Notes: generated from the letters alone by a model not told the origin. A stretch of 64,000 nt of DNA from Streptococcus caballi DSM 19004 (GCF_000379985.1 NZ_KB904074.1:1-64000), one strand, 5' to 3'; counted from the first letter of the stretch, positions 31,732 to 42,845 are shown. Made by a program: numbers and translations.

Positions 31732-32823
31732 ATGACAATTTACAATTTTTCTGCAGGTCCAGCAGTCTTGCCAAAACCTGTGCTTGAACAGGCACAACGT
31801 GAAATGCTTGACTACCAAGGTAGTGGCATGAGTGTTTTAGAAATGTCCCACCGTTCCAAAGAATTTGATGATATTATTAAAGATGCCGAAAAACTGCTGC
31901 GCGAATTGATGGCAATTCCTGATAATTACCGTGTTATCTTTTTACAAGGTGGAGCTTCTACTCAGTTTTCGATGATTCCTTTGAATTTTGCCAAAGGGCG
32001 TAAAGCCTACTACCTTGTAGGTGGTTCATGGGGGAAAAAAGCCTACGCAGAAGCTGTTAAACTATCAAAAACAATTCCATTTGAACCAATTTTGCTAGCA
32101 TCATCAGAGGATACCGTTTACGACCATATTCCTAACTTTGATGCTAAGGACATTGATCCTGATGCTGCTTATGTTCATCTAACAACTAACAACACCATTG
32201 AAGGAACAGCAATCTATGATCTTCCTGATACTAATGGTGTACCGATTGTGGCTGATATGTCTTCAAATATTTTGGCAGTACGCTATAATGTAGAAGGTTT
32301 TGCCATGATTTACGGTGGTGCGCAAAAAAATATCGGTCCTGCCGGTGTTACTGTTGTTATCGTTCGCGATGATTTTCTCAATGATGAACCGACCCTGTCA
32401 AGCATGCTTGATTATCGTATCCAAGCTGATGCGGGATCTCTTTACAATACTCCCCCAGCTTACTCAATCTACATTGCTAAGTTAGTCTTTGAATGGGTTA
32501 AATCAATGGGCGGAGTTGATGAAATGGAAAAAATCAACCGTGAAAAATCAGGTCTGCTCTATGATTTCATTGAACAGTCTGATTTCTATACTAGTCCAGT
32601 TAAAAATCCAGCGGACCGTTCAGTGGCCAATATTCCATTTGTAACGCCAAGTAAGGAATTGGATGCCAAGTTCGTAGCAGAAGCAACACCTCTTGGTTTC
32701 AAAAACATCAAGGGACACCGTTCAGTAGGTGGCATGCGTGCTAGCCTCTACAATGCTTTCCCACGCCAAGGTGTGCTTGATTTGATTGACTTCATGAAAA
32801 AATTCGAAGCTGAAAATAGCTAA
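31732..32823 (+). CDS. serC: Phosphoserine aminotransferase
   Basis: 363 residues. Second step of serine synthesis: 3-phosphohydroxypyruvate plus glutamate to phosphoserine. Class V aminotransferase: [19 protein letters not shown] at the N-terminus, [15 protein letters not shown] near residue 71, VADMSSNIL near residue 175 and the PLP lysine in [14 protein letters not shown] near residue 198. GGAGG precedes the ATG. It forms a serine gene group with serA 0.7 kb downstream; no phosphoserine phosphatase gene is present in the window. Confidence 0.95.
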   Translation: MTIYNFSAGPAVLPKPVLEQAQREMLDYQGSGMSVLEMSHRSKEFDDIIKDAEKLLRELMAIPDNYRVIFLQGGASTQFSMIPLNFAKGRKAYYLVGGSWGKKAYAEAVKLSKTIPFEPILLASSEDTVYDHIPNFDAKDIDPDAAYVHLTTNNTIEGTAIYDLPDTNGVPIVADMSSNILAVRYNVEGFAMIYGGAQKNIGPAGVTVVIVRDDFLNDEPTLSSMLDYRIQADAGSLYNTPPAYSIYIAKLVFEWVKSMGGVDEMEKINREKSGLLYDFIEQSDFYTSPVKNPADRSVANIPFVTPSKELDAKFVAEATPLGFKNIKGHRSVGGMRASLYNAFPRQGVLDLIDFMKKFEAENS

Positions 32824-32902
32824 GCAAAACAAGATCTCTTTCTTGAAAGGCTTTCCAGAAAAGAGTATGATAAAAGCATAACTTTCACGAAAGAGGTAAA
32901 AG

Positions 32903-33457
32903 ATGGATATTAGACAAGCATTTCCCAATGAATTAGATGCTATTATGGTAGTGATTGAGTCTGCCCGACAAACCTTGGCTCAGTCCGGTAGCAGTCAGTG
33001 GCAGGGAGACGATGGTTACCCCAGCCAAGAAAATATTTTTGACGATATTTTACAAGGGCAAGGATATGTTGCCTTGATAGATGGTCAAATTGTTGCTTAT
33101 GCAGCTGTGATTGACGGGATTGATCCCGCTTATGAAAGGATCTACGATGGCGCATGGAAGCATGATAACCATCGTTACATTGTCTTTCATCGCATCGCCG
33201 TGCTCAATGCCTTCCAAGGTCAGAAGGTCGCTCAGACTTTCTTGCAAGGTCTGATTGAGGGAACTGATGGTCATGATTTTCGTTGCGATACCCATAAGAA
33301 GAATCTAGCCATGCAGCATATTCTTGAAAAATTAGGTTATGTTTATTGTGGTAAAGTTCCTATTGATGGTGAGCGCCTGGCTTACCAAAAAATCAAAACC
33401 AAGGCAGAAAAGGCTCTCTACCAAGAAGTGGACGAGGCTACCTACCACAGTTTCTAA
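32903..33457 (+). CDS. GNAT family N-acetyltransferase
   Basis: 184 residues with the GNAT acetyl-CoA fold. The N-terminal IRQAFPNELDAIMVVIESAR, the central strand HRIAVLNAFQGQKVAQTFL (the acetyl-CoA loop, QGQKVA replacing the usual RGxGxG) and the C-terminal LEKLGYVYCGKVP are typical. The substrate is unknown. AGAGG precedes the ATG. It sits between serC and serA in the same orientation with about 80-base and 60-base gaps, so it is probably co-transcribed, but a serine-related role is only inferred. Confidence 0.8.
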   Translation: MDIRQAFPNELDAIMVVIESARQTLAQSGSSQWQGDDGYPSQENIFDDILQGQGYVALIDGQIVAYAAVIDGIDPAYERIYDGAWKHDNHRYIVFHRIAVLNAFQGQKVAQTFLQGLIEGTDGHDFRCDTHKKNLAMQHILEKLGYVYCGKVPIDGERLAYQKIKTKAEKALYQEVDEATYHSF

Positions 33458-33485
33458 AATCTTTGAACAAAAAATAAAAGAAGAA

Positions 33486-33511
33486 AAGGAAGGCTAGCAC
33501 CAACTAGCCTT
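33486..33511 (+). other. Hairpin between ribosome site and serA start
   Basis: AAGGCTAG (33490-33497) pairs perfectly with CTAGCCTT (33504-33511), loop CACCAA. The only Shine-Dalgarno-like run (AAAAGGA, 33484-33490) is just upstream of the stem and the serA start just downstream. It could be a weak terminator or a structure that brings the ribosome site near the start. Confidence 0.5.
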
Positions 33512-33523
33512 TGTGTGAATCAG

Positions 33524-34705
33524 ATGGTATATAGTGTAAAAACCTTTAATAATATTAATCAAGTTGGTTTGAAAGAATTGGGGAACCAGTTCCAAATTGA
33601 TGGTGATAAGGCTGAGAACCCAGATGCCTATATCATTCGTAGTCAAAACTTGCACGGTGTGGATTTCCCGTCAAATTTGAAAGCTATTGCGCGTGCGGGT
33701 GCTGGAACAAATAATATTCCTATTGATGAAGCAACTGCTGCAGGTATTGTTGTCTTCAACACACCTGGTGCTAACGCTAACGCGGTCAAAGAAGCAGTTG
33801 TGGCTTCTATCCTCTTGTCAGCGCGTGATTATATTGCAGCCAACGCTTGGACCAATACGCTTTCAGGTGATGATGTGCCTAAGCAAGTTGAAGCTGGTAA
33901 GAAACAATTTGCCGGCACTGAAATTCGTGGTAAAAAATTGGGGGTTATCGGACTTGGTGCCATCGGTTCTCGTATTGCTAACGACGCACGTCGTTTGGGG
34001 ATGACAGTCTTTGGCTATGACCCTTACGTCTCTATTGAAGCAGCTTGGAATATTTCTCATCACGTTCGTCGTGTTAAAGAGCTCAAAGAAATCTTTGCTA
34101 ACTGTGACTACATTACTATTCATGTACCCTTAACGCCTGACACTAAGCATACCTTCAACAAAGAAGCCTTTGACCTTATGCAAAAAGGGACGACTATTAT
34201 TAACTTTGCCCGTGCAGAGTTGGTGGATAATGCTGCGCTCTTTGATGCAATCGAGGCTGGTGTGGTTAAACGCTATATCACAGACTTTGGCTCAGAAGAA
34301 TTGCTCAATAAAGACAAGATTACTGTTTTTCCACACGTAGGTGGCTCAACAGAAGAAGCTGAGCTTAACTGTGCTATCATGGCTGGACAAGAAATTCGCC
34401 AATTTATGGAAACAGGTGAAATTACCAATTCTGTCAATTTCCCTAATATGCACCAAGTTCAGGATGCGCCTTTCCGTATTACCTTAATCAACAAGAATGT
34501 CCCAAACATTGTGGCTAAGATTTCAACAGCCGTCTCTGACTTGAACATCAATATTGACAATATCTTGAACCGTTCAAGAGGTGATTATGCCTATACCATT
34601 CTTGATTTAGATGAAAGCGATAAGAGCAAAGTAGAAGAGTTGGTTGCTAACTTTGAAGCTAATGACAATATTGTCCGTGTCCGACTCATCGAGTTGAAAA
34701 AATAG
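33524..34705 (+). CDS. serA: D-3-phosphoglycerate dehydrogenase
   Basis: 393 residues. First committed step of serine synthesis, oxidising 3-phosphoglycerate with NAD. The catalytic and NAD domains show ARAGAGTNNIP (near residue 54), the Rossmann loop GLGAIGSRIAND near residue 143, NFARAELVDNAAL near residue 227 and the catalytic His in FPHVGGSTEEA near residue 270. A C-terminal ACT domain (about residues 320-393, RITLINKNVPNIVAKIS) probably binds serine for feedback. ATG 33524 gives the standard MVYSVKTFNN start; an in-frame GTG at 33515 is possible. Confidence 0.93.
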   Translation: MVYSVKTFNNINQVGLKELGNQFQIDGDKAENPDAYIIRSQNLHGVDFPSNLKAIARAGAGTNNIPIDEATAAGIVVFNTPGANANAVKEAVVASILLSARDYIAANAWTNTLSGDDVPKQVEAGKKQFAGTEIRGKKLGVIGLGAIGSRIANDARRLGMTVFGYDPYVSIEAAWNISHHVRRVKELKEIFANCDYITIHVPLTPDTKHTFNKEAFDLMQKGTTIINFARAELVDNAALFDAIEAGVVKRYITDFGSEELLNKDKITVFPHVGGSTEEAELNCAIMAGQEIRQFMETGEITNSVNFPNMHQVQDAPFRITLINKNVPNIVAKISTAVSDLNINIDNILNRSRGDYAYTILDLDESDKSKVEELVANFEANDNIVRVRLIELKK

Positions 34706-34734
34706 TATATAAATGACAAAAGCTAAGCTGGGAG

Positions 34735-34760
34735 TTATTCCAGCTTTTTTGATATAATGT
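34735..34760 (+). terminator. serA terminator
   Basis: AAGCTGG (34735-34741) pairs with CCAGCTT (34750-34756), followed by T's. Confidence 0.85.
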
Positions 34761-34778
34761 CATCTATAGGGGGATGCT

Positions 34779-35267
34779 ATGCTTTACAAGACCAATTATT
34801 ATTCGCCCTTGGGTGATATCATTTTATTGGCCAATGAAGAGGCTTTGCTGGGGGCTTGGTTTGTCGGACAGAAGTATGAAGGACGTGGTTTTGATCTTGA
34901 CAAAGTAGAGGATTGTGATATTGATTCCTTGCAAGTAGCGCGATCTTGGCTAGATGCTTATTTTGCGGGAGAAAATCTTCAGCCTCTCCGGATGCTATCG
35001 CCACAGGGGACCACTTTTCAAAAAAAAGTTTGGCGGGTTCTAACTCAAGTTCCTGTTGGTCATACGCTGACCTATGGGCAAATAGCAGAGCAAATAGGTT
35101 GCAAGTCTGCTCAGGCTGTGGGTGGTGCAGTTGGAAAAAATCCGCTCAGCCTATTTATCCCCTGCCATCGAGTTCTAGGTGCAGATGGTAGTTTGACAGG
35201 CTATGCAGGCGGTCTGGCTAAAAAAGCCTGGTTGCTGAAACAGGAAGGTGCCACTTTTAAAGAATAG
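34779..35267 (+). CDS. ogt: Methylated-DNA--protein-cysteine methyltransferase
   Basis: 162 residues. Suicide repair protein that moves the alkyl group from O6-methylguanine to its own cysteine. The active site is IPCHRVLG (Cys near residue 127), preceded by the helix-turn-helix VPVGHTLTYGQIAEQIG and the Asn hinge GAVGKNPLSLF. The N-terminal half is the usual ribonuclease-like domain. Exact TATAAT at 34763-34768 overlaps the end of the serA terminator region, and GGGGG precedes the ATG. It is probably co-transcribed with the ArsC-like gene 27 bases downstream. Confidence 0.92.
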   Translation: MLYKTNYYSPLGDIILLANEEALLGAWFVGQKYEGRGFDLDKVEDCDIDSLQVARSWLDAYFAGENLQPLRMLSPQGTTFQKKVWRVLTQVPVGHTLTYGQIAEQIGCKSAQAVGGAVGKNPLSLFIPCHRVLGADGSLTGYAGGLAKKAWLLKQEGATFKE

Positions 35268-35294
35268 ACCATAGACGATTAAAAGGAGAAACAT

Positions 35295-35648
35295 ATGTTT
35301 ACATTTTACCAATATCCTAAGTGTTCTACTTGTCGAAAGGCCAGAGCAGAGCTTGAGAAACTAGGAAAAGACTTCACTAGTATTGATATCAAAGAAAATC
35401 CGCCCAAGGCAGAACTTATTTTGGAGTGGATGGAGTCATCTGACTATACGATTAAGAATTTCTTCAATACCAGCGGTCAATCTTATCGAGCTTTAGGGCT
35501 TAAAGATAAGATTGACAATTTGTCAGCACAAGAGGCTGCAGATTTGTTGGCCAGTGATGGCATGCTGATTAAGCGACCAATTTTGTTGAAGGATGGTAAA
35601 CTTTTACAAATTGGTTATCGAACAGCCTATGAAAATCTTATTTTATGA
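35295..35648 (+). CDS. ArsC/Spx-family thioredoxin-fold protein
   Basis: 117 residues. The N-terminal redox motif CSTC in FYQYPKCSTCRKARAELEKL is followed by a conserved IKENPP segment and a C-terminal KRPILLKDGKLLQIGY block. Shape and length match the YffB/YusI-like arsenate-reductase-family proteins more than Spx, which is longer and has a different CxxC context (TSPSCTSC). It may be a glutathione-independent thiol reductase or an Spx-like regulator; function is not settled. AAAAGGAGAAAC is the ribosome site, and a perfect hairpin terminator follows. Confidence 0.82.
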   Translation: MFTFYQYPKCSTCRKARAELEKLGKDFTSIDIKENPPKAELILEWMESSDYTIKNFFNTSGQSYRALGLKDKIDNLSAQEAADLLASDGMLIKRPILLKDGKLLQIGYRTAYENLIL

Positions 35649-35650
35649 TC

Positions 35651-35686
35651 AAAAAGGCATGACATTAGAAAATGTCATGCCTTTTT
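35651..35686 (+). terminator. Terminator after the ArsC-like gene
   Basis: AAAAAGGCATGACAT (35651-35665) pairs perfectly with the arm at 35672-35686 over a 6-base loop. Confidence 0.95.
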
Positions 35687-35751
35687 AATCTTTTTGACTT
35701 GTGAAAGTCTTATTTTTGTATTAAAATAGTGGTACAAAAAGGAGGGAATTT

Positions 35752-37764
35752 ATGAAAAAGAGAACTAAAATTATCTTGTCTTCTGCTGGTGCTGTGCTTG
35801 TTCTAGGATTAGCAGGTGGTGGCTACTATATTTATAAGACCGTTGTGCCACAGAAAATCGCTGTGGATAAGAATGCAACTGTACAGTCAAATTATTACCA
35901 ATACATTAACAAAAAGTGGTTGGAAAAGACCAAAATTCCAAGTGACCAACCAGCACAAAATGCCTTTGGTGAAATATCGAACAAAATTAAGAAAAAGATG
36001 AAAAAAGACGTCAAGCAAATGGTTGCTCATAAAGATCAACTGACGTCCAATGACCAGAAAGAATTTACCGATCTTTACCAGATGGCAACTAATTTTAAAA
36101 AGCGTGAAAAAGATGGTATCAAGCCAGTTAAGCCTTATCTGGATAAGATTGAAGGTCTGTCTTCCTATGACGATTTCACAAAAAATATTCCAGATTTTGT
36201 TTTGGCAAATATCCCCTTGCCTTTTGCAATTAGTGTATCGTCGAATCCAGAAAACTCTAATCAGCGCATGCTTTATTTATCCAGTCCATCTACTATTCTG
36301 CCAGATGTGACTTATTATAAGAACGAGGCTAGTAAAAAACAACTCTTGTCAGTCTATGAATCATCAGCCACTAAGGTTTTGAAACTCATGGGCTATAAGG
36401 GAAAAGAGTCTCAGAAAATTGTCAAGGAAGCTATCAAGTTTGATAGTTTAATGGTGCCTTATATTCCTTCTAGTGAGGAACTAAGTGAGGTCAAAAATAG
36501 CATCCATGTGACAGAGAGTAAGGATATTCACGCCTATGATAATGGAGTTGCCCTTGATCAAGTCATGAATCAACTTGTTAACCAAGATGTTGCACAAGCC
36601 AATATAACGACCCCAAAGTATTTTAAGAACTTGTCTAAGGTGGTCAATGCTAAAAATTTTAGACTCATGAAGTCTTGGATGCTTGTGCAGGAAGCCATGA
36701 GCGATGCCCCAGCTTTGACAGAAAAATTGAGACAGGCTAGCGCAGAATATAGTCTCTACATCAGCGGTACCAAGAAGGCTCCGTCTAAGGTGGACAGTGC
36801 TTTTAGTTCGACGACAGGTGTCTTTACGGAAACTCTGAGTGTCTACTATGGTCAAAAACATTTTGGCCAAGCGGCTAAGAGCGATGTTACCAATATGATT
36901 GACCATATCATTGATGTTTACAGGAGTCGTCTCAGACAGAATAATTGGCTGTCCGATCAAACTAAGGCAGAAGCAATTAATAAGTTAGAGAAGATGCACT
37001 ACTACATTGGTTATCCTGATAAGGTGTCTGATTTGACCAAGTCCTTTGATGTTGACGAGCAGAAAACTTATTTTGAAAACCTAGCAAATGTCACACGTGT
37101 CCAGGTCAAATATAATTTTGATAACTATAATAAACCAGTTGATAAGTCTATTTGGAGTATGGCTTCCTATGATGTCAATGCTTATTATACACCAGTTGAA
37201 AATGCTATTTATTTTCCAGCTGGCATCTTGCAGGCACCGTTTTACAGTCAGAAGCAGTCAGTCGCTAGCAACTATGGCGGTATTGGAACAGTCATCGGTC
37301 ACGAGATTACCCATGCCTTTGACAACAATGGTGCCCAGTTTGATGAGGCTGGAGATATGAAGGATTGGTGGACAAAAGCTGATTATAAGGCTTTTGAACA
37401 GAAGACCAAAGCTATGCAAAATCTCTTTGATGGCATTAAAATTTATGGCAAAACGGTCAACGGTAAACAGACTGTTAGTGAAAATATTGCTGACGCTGGT
37501 GGTCTATCAGCTTCCTACCAAGCTCTGCAAAGTGCAGACAAGGATGCTAAAGCCAAGGAGTACTTTGAAAACTGGGCTCGTATTTGGCGTCAGAAATCCA
37601 GCCTTCAATATGCTCAGTATGCTATGAGCTTGGACGTTCATGCGCCAAATGAACTCAGAGCTAATGTTCAACTTAAGAATTTTGATCCTTTCTACGAAGC
37701 TTATTCAATCAAAAAAGGTGATGACATGTATCTGCCTAAGAAAGATCGTGTCAGCATCTGGTGA
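35752..37764 (+). CDS. pepO: Membrane-anchored M13-family endopeptidase (PepO)
   Basis: 670 residues, neprilysin-family zinc metallopeptidase. An N-terminal hydrophobic anchor (about residues 8-28, IILSSAGAVLVLGLAGGGYY) places the catalytic domain outside the cell, unlike the cytoplasmic lactococcal PepO. Zinc motif HEITH in VIGHEITHAFDNNGAQFD (near residue 519), third ligand in SENIADAGG (Glu near residue 575), substrate-binding NAYYTP and C-terminal VSIW. It probably cleaves extracellular or host peptides up to about 30-40 residues. AGGAGGGAA is a strong ribosome site; monocistronic. Confidence 0.9.
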   Translation: MKKRTKIILSSAGAVLVLGLAGGGYYIYKTVVPQKIAVDKNATVQSNYYQYINKKWLEKTKIPSDQPAQNAFGEISNKIKKKMKKDVKQMVAHKDQLTSNDQKEFTDLYQMATNFKKREKDGIKPVKPYLDKIEGLSSYDDFTKNIPDFVLANIPLPFAISVSSNPENSNQRMLYLSSPSTILPDVTYYKNEASKKQLLSVYESSATKVLKLMGYKGKESQKIVKEAIKFDSLMVPYIPSSEELSEVKNSIHVTESKDIHAYDNGVALDQVMNQLVNQDVAQANITTPKYFKNLSKVVNAKNFRLMKSWMLVQEAMSDAPALTEKLRQASAEYSLYISGTKKAPSKVDSAFSSTTGVFTETLSVYYGQKHFGQAAKSDVTNMIDHIIDVYRSRLRQNNWLSDQTKAEAINKLEKMHYYIGYPDKVSDLTKSFDVDEQKTYFENLANVTRVQVKYNFDNYNKPVDKSIWSMASYDVNAYYTPVENAIYFPAGILQAPFYSQKQSVASNYGGIGTVIGHEITHAFDNNGAQFDEAGDMKDWWTKADYKAFEQKTKAMQNLFDGIKIYGKTVNGKQTVSENIADAGGLSASYQALQSADKDAKAKEYFENWARIWRQKSSLQYAQYAMSLDVHAPNELRANVQLKNFDPFYEAYSIKKGDDMYLPKKDRVSIW

Positions 37765-37782
37765 TTTTCTTTGTGATAAATC

Positions 37783-37815
37783 AAAAAGCCAAGTTGCTTC
37801 AACTTGGCTTTTTTT
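37783..37815 (+). terminator. pepO terminator
   Basis: AAAAAGCCAAGTT (37783-37795) pairs perfectly with AACTTGGCTTTTT (37801-37813). Confidence 0.95.
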
Positions 37816-37880
37816 GTGTTGGTAGTGTTCCTATCAATTAGATTAGAGTTAGAATAAGGAGCAGCAAAACCAAAATTTAT

Positions 37881-38072
37881 TTTGAACTATTCTCACATAA
37901 AAGTAGTATCAAAAGCATAGTTTGCACTATTTCCAAATGAGAGAAGTTCGTTTACCGTGGTTTTCACTTCACTCCAGTCAGGAGAAGCCAGTTCATCGCT
38001 GTTTTTGATTCACTCTATCCTAGAGTAATCCGTTTATCACACATTAGTCTTATTTTAAGAGCATTATGATGT
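37881..38072. repeat. Degenerate ~41-bp periodic array with hairpin cores (locus B)
   Basis: Units begin near 37881 (TTTGAACTATTC), 37921 (TTTGCACTATTT), 37961 (TTTTCACTTCACTCC) and 38002 (TTTTTGATTCACTCT), that is every 40-41 bases. Two units carry clear hairpins: CTCC-AGTCA-GGAG (37972-37984) and ACTCTA-TCC-TAGAGT (38012-38026). The second differs from the first and from locus A by paired changes that keep the stem. No gene is present in 37816-38190. Confidence 0.5.
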
Positions 38073-38191
38073 TGTGAGTACAGCTTCTTACGTTAACTCT
38101 ATCAAGATATTTCTATGAAAATGAAAATCAGCAGTAGATGATCTGTCTAAATGAGATCAATGTTATCAACAATTTTACTGTGCTCTGTCTA

Positions 38192-38221
38192 GTAAAAAAT
38201 AAAACTAGGCTGAACGGCTAG
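38192..38221 (-). terminator. exoA terminator
   Basis: On the minus strand CTAGCC-GTTCA-GCCTAG (one internal mismatch) runs into TTTTATTTTTTA. Confidence 0.5.
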
Positions 38222-38251
38222 GACTTCAAAAGATACAAGCCATCTTGTCTC

Positions 38252-39079
38252 CTACAAATCAATCTCTAGCTTGATTGGTGTGTGGTCTTGACGCTCACCA
38301 GAATTAATCATGTCAGAAGTCGTGACTTTGTCTGCGATACGGTTGGATGTTAGCCAGTAATCAATGCGCCAGCCTGAATTATTGATCTTGCTGGTCTTGC
38401 TGCGTTGTGCCCACCAAGAATAAACATTTGGCACATCACCGTGAACATAGCGAAAAGTGTCTGTGAAGCCCTTAGCTAGCAAGTTGGTAAAGCCTTGGCG
38501 CTCTTCGTCGGTGAAACCAGGAGAGCGGCGATTGCTGTTTGGATTTGCCAGGTCAATTTCCTCATGGGCAACATTGTAATCACCAGTAGCAAGAACGGGC
38601 TTCTGGCTGTCAAGCTCTGCAAGGTAGTCTGCGTAGCGGACGTCCCAAATTTGACGATCCTCCAAACGTTTCAGGCCATCACCAGCATTGGGGGTGTAAA
38701 CCTGGGTGACAAAAAAGTTGTCAAATTCCAGGGTAATGATGCGGCCTTCGCTGTCCATTGTGGTCGGGGCACCAATTTCTGGGTAAGTAACGACAGGTTC
38801 AAGCTCGTTCTTATAGAGAAACATGGTACCAGCGTAGCCTTTTCGCGCAGGTTCAACGGATGAACGCCAAGCGACCTTGTGATTGGGGAAATACTCGTCT
38901 AAGATGGTTAGGTGTTTCTTAGTTGGTCCCTTGGCAGAAAGCTTTGTTTCTTGAATGGCGATGATGTCAGCATTTTCAGCCACAAGGGTATCAATCACCT
39001 GACGGGACAGGAGAGCGCGTGCAGAATCGCTGGTAAGAGCAGCGTTGAGAGAATCAATATTCCAAGAAATGAGTTTCAT
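38252..39079 (-). CDS. exoA: Exodeoxyribonuclease III / AP endonuclease
   Basis: 275 residues. Incises DNA 5' to abasic sites and removes 3' blocks in base-excision repair. Endonuclease/exonuclease/phosphatase fold: KLISWNIDSLNAAL (Asn7 region), IAIQETKLS (metal-binding Glu near residue 43), VYTPNAG near residue 128, TGDYNVAHEEID near residue 166 (Asp/Asn pair) and the C-terminal catalytic RQDHTPIKLEI. GAAAGTGA lies upstream on the minus strand. It seems monocistronic. Confidence 0.93.
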   Translation of the reverse strand: MKLISWNIDSLNAALTSDSARALLSRQVIDTLVAENADIIAIQETKLSAKGPTKKHLTILDEYFPNHKVAWRSSVEPARKGYAGTMFLYKNELEPVVTYPEIGAPTTMDSEGRIITLEFDNFFVTQVYTPNAGDGLKRLEDRQIWDVRYADYLAELDSQKPVLATGDYNVAHEEIDLANPNSNRRSPGFTDEERQGFTNLLAKGFTDTFRYVHGDVPNVYSWWAQRSKTSKINNSGWRIDYWLTSNRIADKVTTSDMINSGERQDHTPIKLEIDL

Positions 39080-39215
39080 AATTAGATCACTTTCTAGTTT
39101 ACTTTCTTCTTATTCTAGCAAAAAAGACCAGACTATGCGAGTTTGGGGATTGTTAGAAACGTGGGTAAAAATCTGAGTATTATTGCTAGCCGCTGTACTG
39201 CCTGTGACTTTATTA

Positions 39216-39244
39216 AAAAATCCTAGTTAAGTGCTAGGATTTTT
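39216..39244. terminator. tehB terminator, bidirectional
   Basis: AAAAATCCTAG (39216-39226) pairs perfectly with CTAGGATTTTT (39234-39244), just after the minus-strand tehB stop. Confidence 0.9.
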
Positions 39245-39261
39245 ACAGTTTTCATTGAGTG

Positions 39262-40140
39262 TTATCTCACTTTTTGAGCCAACATAGTTGCAAACTGCAT
39301 TTTCAGGCGGTTGCCATTGGCGTCAGTTTTGTGCAGTTCGCCTACATTTTCATTATATTTGATGAATTCCCAATCCTTGTAATACTCCTTGAGCTCACCT
39401 TCCTTGAAAGTGAAAGGAAATGGCATCGGGCAAGGGTAGGCAGTGGTGTCCATAGCGCAGACGATGAGGTTATAGCCGCCTATGTTCGTATGCTTCTGCA
39501 TGTCCTGGATGATATCAGGCACAGCTTGATCATCGAGGAACATAAAGACAACGGTTGATAGGATAAAATCATATTTGTCTTGTAAGTTGGCACTGTTGAT
39601 GTCGTACCAATCGATTTTACTAGGAAGTTCTTCCTCCATAGCCCTATTTTCCAACTGCACCAGGCTCTGCCCATTGGCATCAACGGAGATCACATCATGT
39701 CCTAACATGGTCAGGTAGAGAGAATTACGCCCCTGACCACAACCAAGGTCAAGCACTTTACTATTTTCCTTGAGATAGGGAGCAGAAAAGATTACTTCTG
39801 AGTGCGTCTTTGTCATGCCGTATTTTTTATGGAAATAGTCTTCCTTCTGGCAATAGAAGGTCAAGTAAAATTCTAAGTCATCGGAAGCCGCCTCAATCTT
39901 GTGCCAAACCTGTGGTTCAACAAAGGGAATATCAGAATTTTTGTCAAAGGTCGTTTTTTCTAAAACTCGATCCTGCTTATCAAAAAAATAGAGGTTTAGT
40001 GAGCCAGATAAGATGGTCAGCTTTCCCCAAGTGCCGACTTTGGTATTGTGACGTTCAAGCAAGGCTTGCGGAATGTCATCAACCTTCCACTTGGGTAGGC
40101 GCTTATAGGCAAGTAGTTGGTCAGTATCTATTTTAGGCAT
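39262..40140 (-). CDS. tehB: SAM-dependent methyltransferase TehB
   Basis: 292 residues. The N-terminal ~95 residues are a cupin-like domain (KVGTWGKLTILSGSLNLYFF) found in the longer TehB form. The C-terminal ~195 residues are the class I methyltransferase with motif I KVLDLGCGQGRNSLYLTMLG near residue 130 and the acidic VISVDANG loop. Related enzymes methylate tellurite or selenite; the physiological substrate is unknown. GAGGA precedes the ATG on the minus strand. Monocistronic. Confidence 0.88.
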   Translation of the reverse strand: MPKIDTDQLLAYKRLPKWKVDDIPQALLERHNTKVGTWGKLTILSGSLNLYFFDKQDRVLEKTTFDKNSDIPFVEPQVWHKIEAASDDLEFYLTFYCQKEDYFHKKYGMTKTHSEVIFSAPYLKENSKVLDLGCGQGRNSLYLTMLGHDVISVDANGQSLVQLENRAMEEELPSKIDWYDINSANLQDKYDFILSTVVFMFLDDQAVPDIIQDMQKHTNIGGYNLIVCAMDTTAYPCPMPFPFTFKEGELKEYYKDWEFIKYNENVGELHKTDANGNRLKMQFATMLAQKVR

Positions 40141-40247
40141 AGGTTGTCCTCGCTTTATTTTTGATACTTTATTATAGCAAAAAAGCAGGTAAGCAGTTGC
40201 TCTTGAGAAGCTAGAGGCTTATAATATGAGAAAAAGGAGTGACTCTT

Positions 40248-40568
40248 ATGAAAAAATGGCGGAGCTTTTTACGATTAGCCGAGTTTTTACCTTTAGTCCT
40301 TGTCATCTTTAGACAAGTTTTTCTCAAGCAGTTTGACACTAAACTGACTGTTATTGCGATATTTTTTATTGTATTAATGGAAATGTGGTTTTCAGCGCTG
40401 GCTTGCGCTAGACAACTAGACCCACTGGAGCCATTTTGGATTCCTAAGAGAATCGGTGTCGGTATCAGTGTCAATCCCAGAAATCCGCTCGGCTTTTGGC
40501 TGACAATTATTGGTGTAGGAGTGTTAATTATCATCATGGCAGTCTTGCTGGTACTTGCCCTCATCTGA
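40248..40568 (+). CDS. Small membrane protein of unknown function
   Basis: 106 residues with probably two to three membrane helices (about 10-25, 30-50 and 82-105). Between them is a polar, proline-bearing segment (DPLEPFWIPKRIGVGISVNP). I do not recognise the family. AAGGAG lies 8 bases before ATG 40248, and an exact TATAAT is at 40220-40225. An in-frame GTG three codons upstream would leave too little space for the ribosome site. Independent gene between tehB and metG. Confidence 0.6.
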   Translation: MKKWRSFLRLAEFLPLVLVIFRQVFLKQFDTKLTVIAIFFIVLMEMWFSALACARQLDPLEPFWIPKRIGVGISVNPRNPLGFWLTIIGVGVLIIIMAVLLVLALI

Positions 40569-40614
40569 TGATTGAGCACAGTCTTTGAAATAGTTAGAGC
40601 TGGCTATAAAAATA

Positions 40615-40623
40615 TGTTATAAT
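40615..40623 (+). promoter_or_regulatory. metG promoter (-10)
   Basis: Exact extended -10 TGT-TATAAT, 48 bases before the metG ATG. A small GGCG/CGCC hairpin lies in the short leader. No T-box was recognised. Confidence 0.55.
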
Positions 40624-40668
40624 GGTGAGTGATTAACATGGCGTTTCATTTGCGCCTGAAAGGATTAG

Positions 40669-42663
<1,995 letters not shown>

Positions 42664-42672
42664 ATAAGGAAA

Positions 42673-42697
42673 ACCAGGGCGTATGCTCTGATTTTTT
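42673..42697 (+). terminator. metG terminator
   Basis: CCAGGGC-GTAT-GCTCTG (with a wobble) followed by ATTTTTTG. Confidence 0.65.
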
Positions 42698-42845
42698 GTA
42701 TAGTCGCTTGTAAGAGTCTGTAAAAAATAGTCAATTGGAGGACTTCATTCAGATTTTGGAAAAATATATAGTCATTTTAGTGAATTTCCCCAATCATTTT
42801 TAAAAATGATACAATATCCCTATAAAAACAAAAAGGAGACCTCAC

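Noticed and set aside
36481-36960. 159-residue minus-strand frame inside pepO
   Set aside because: Antisense shadow of pepO without translation signals.
42673-42845. Riboswitch upstream of estA
   Set aside because: The leader is short, AT-rich and only holds the metG terminator; no recognised aptamer shape.
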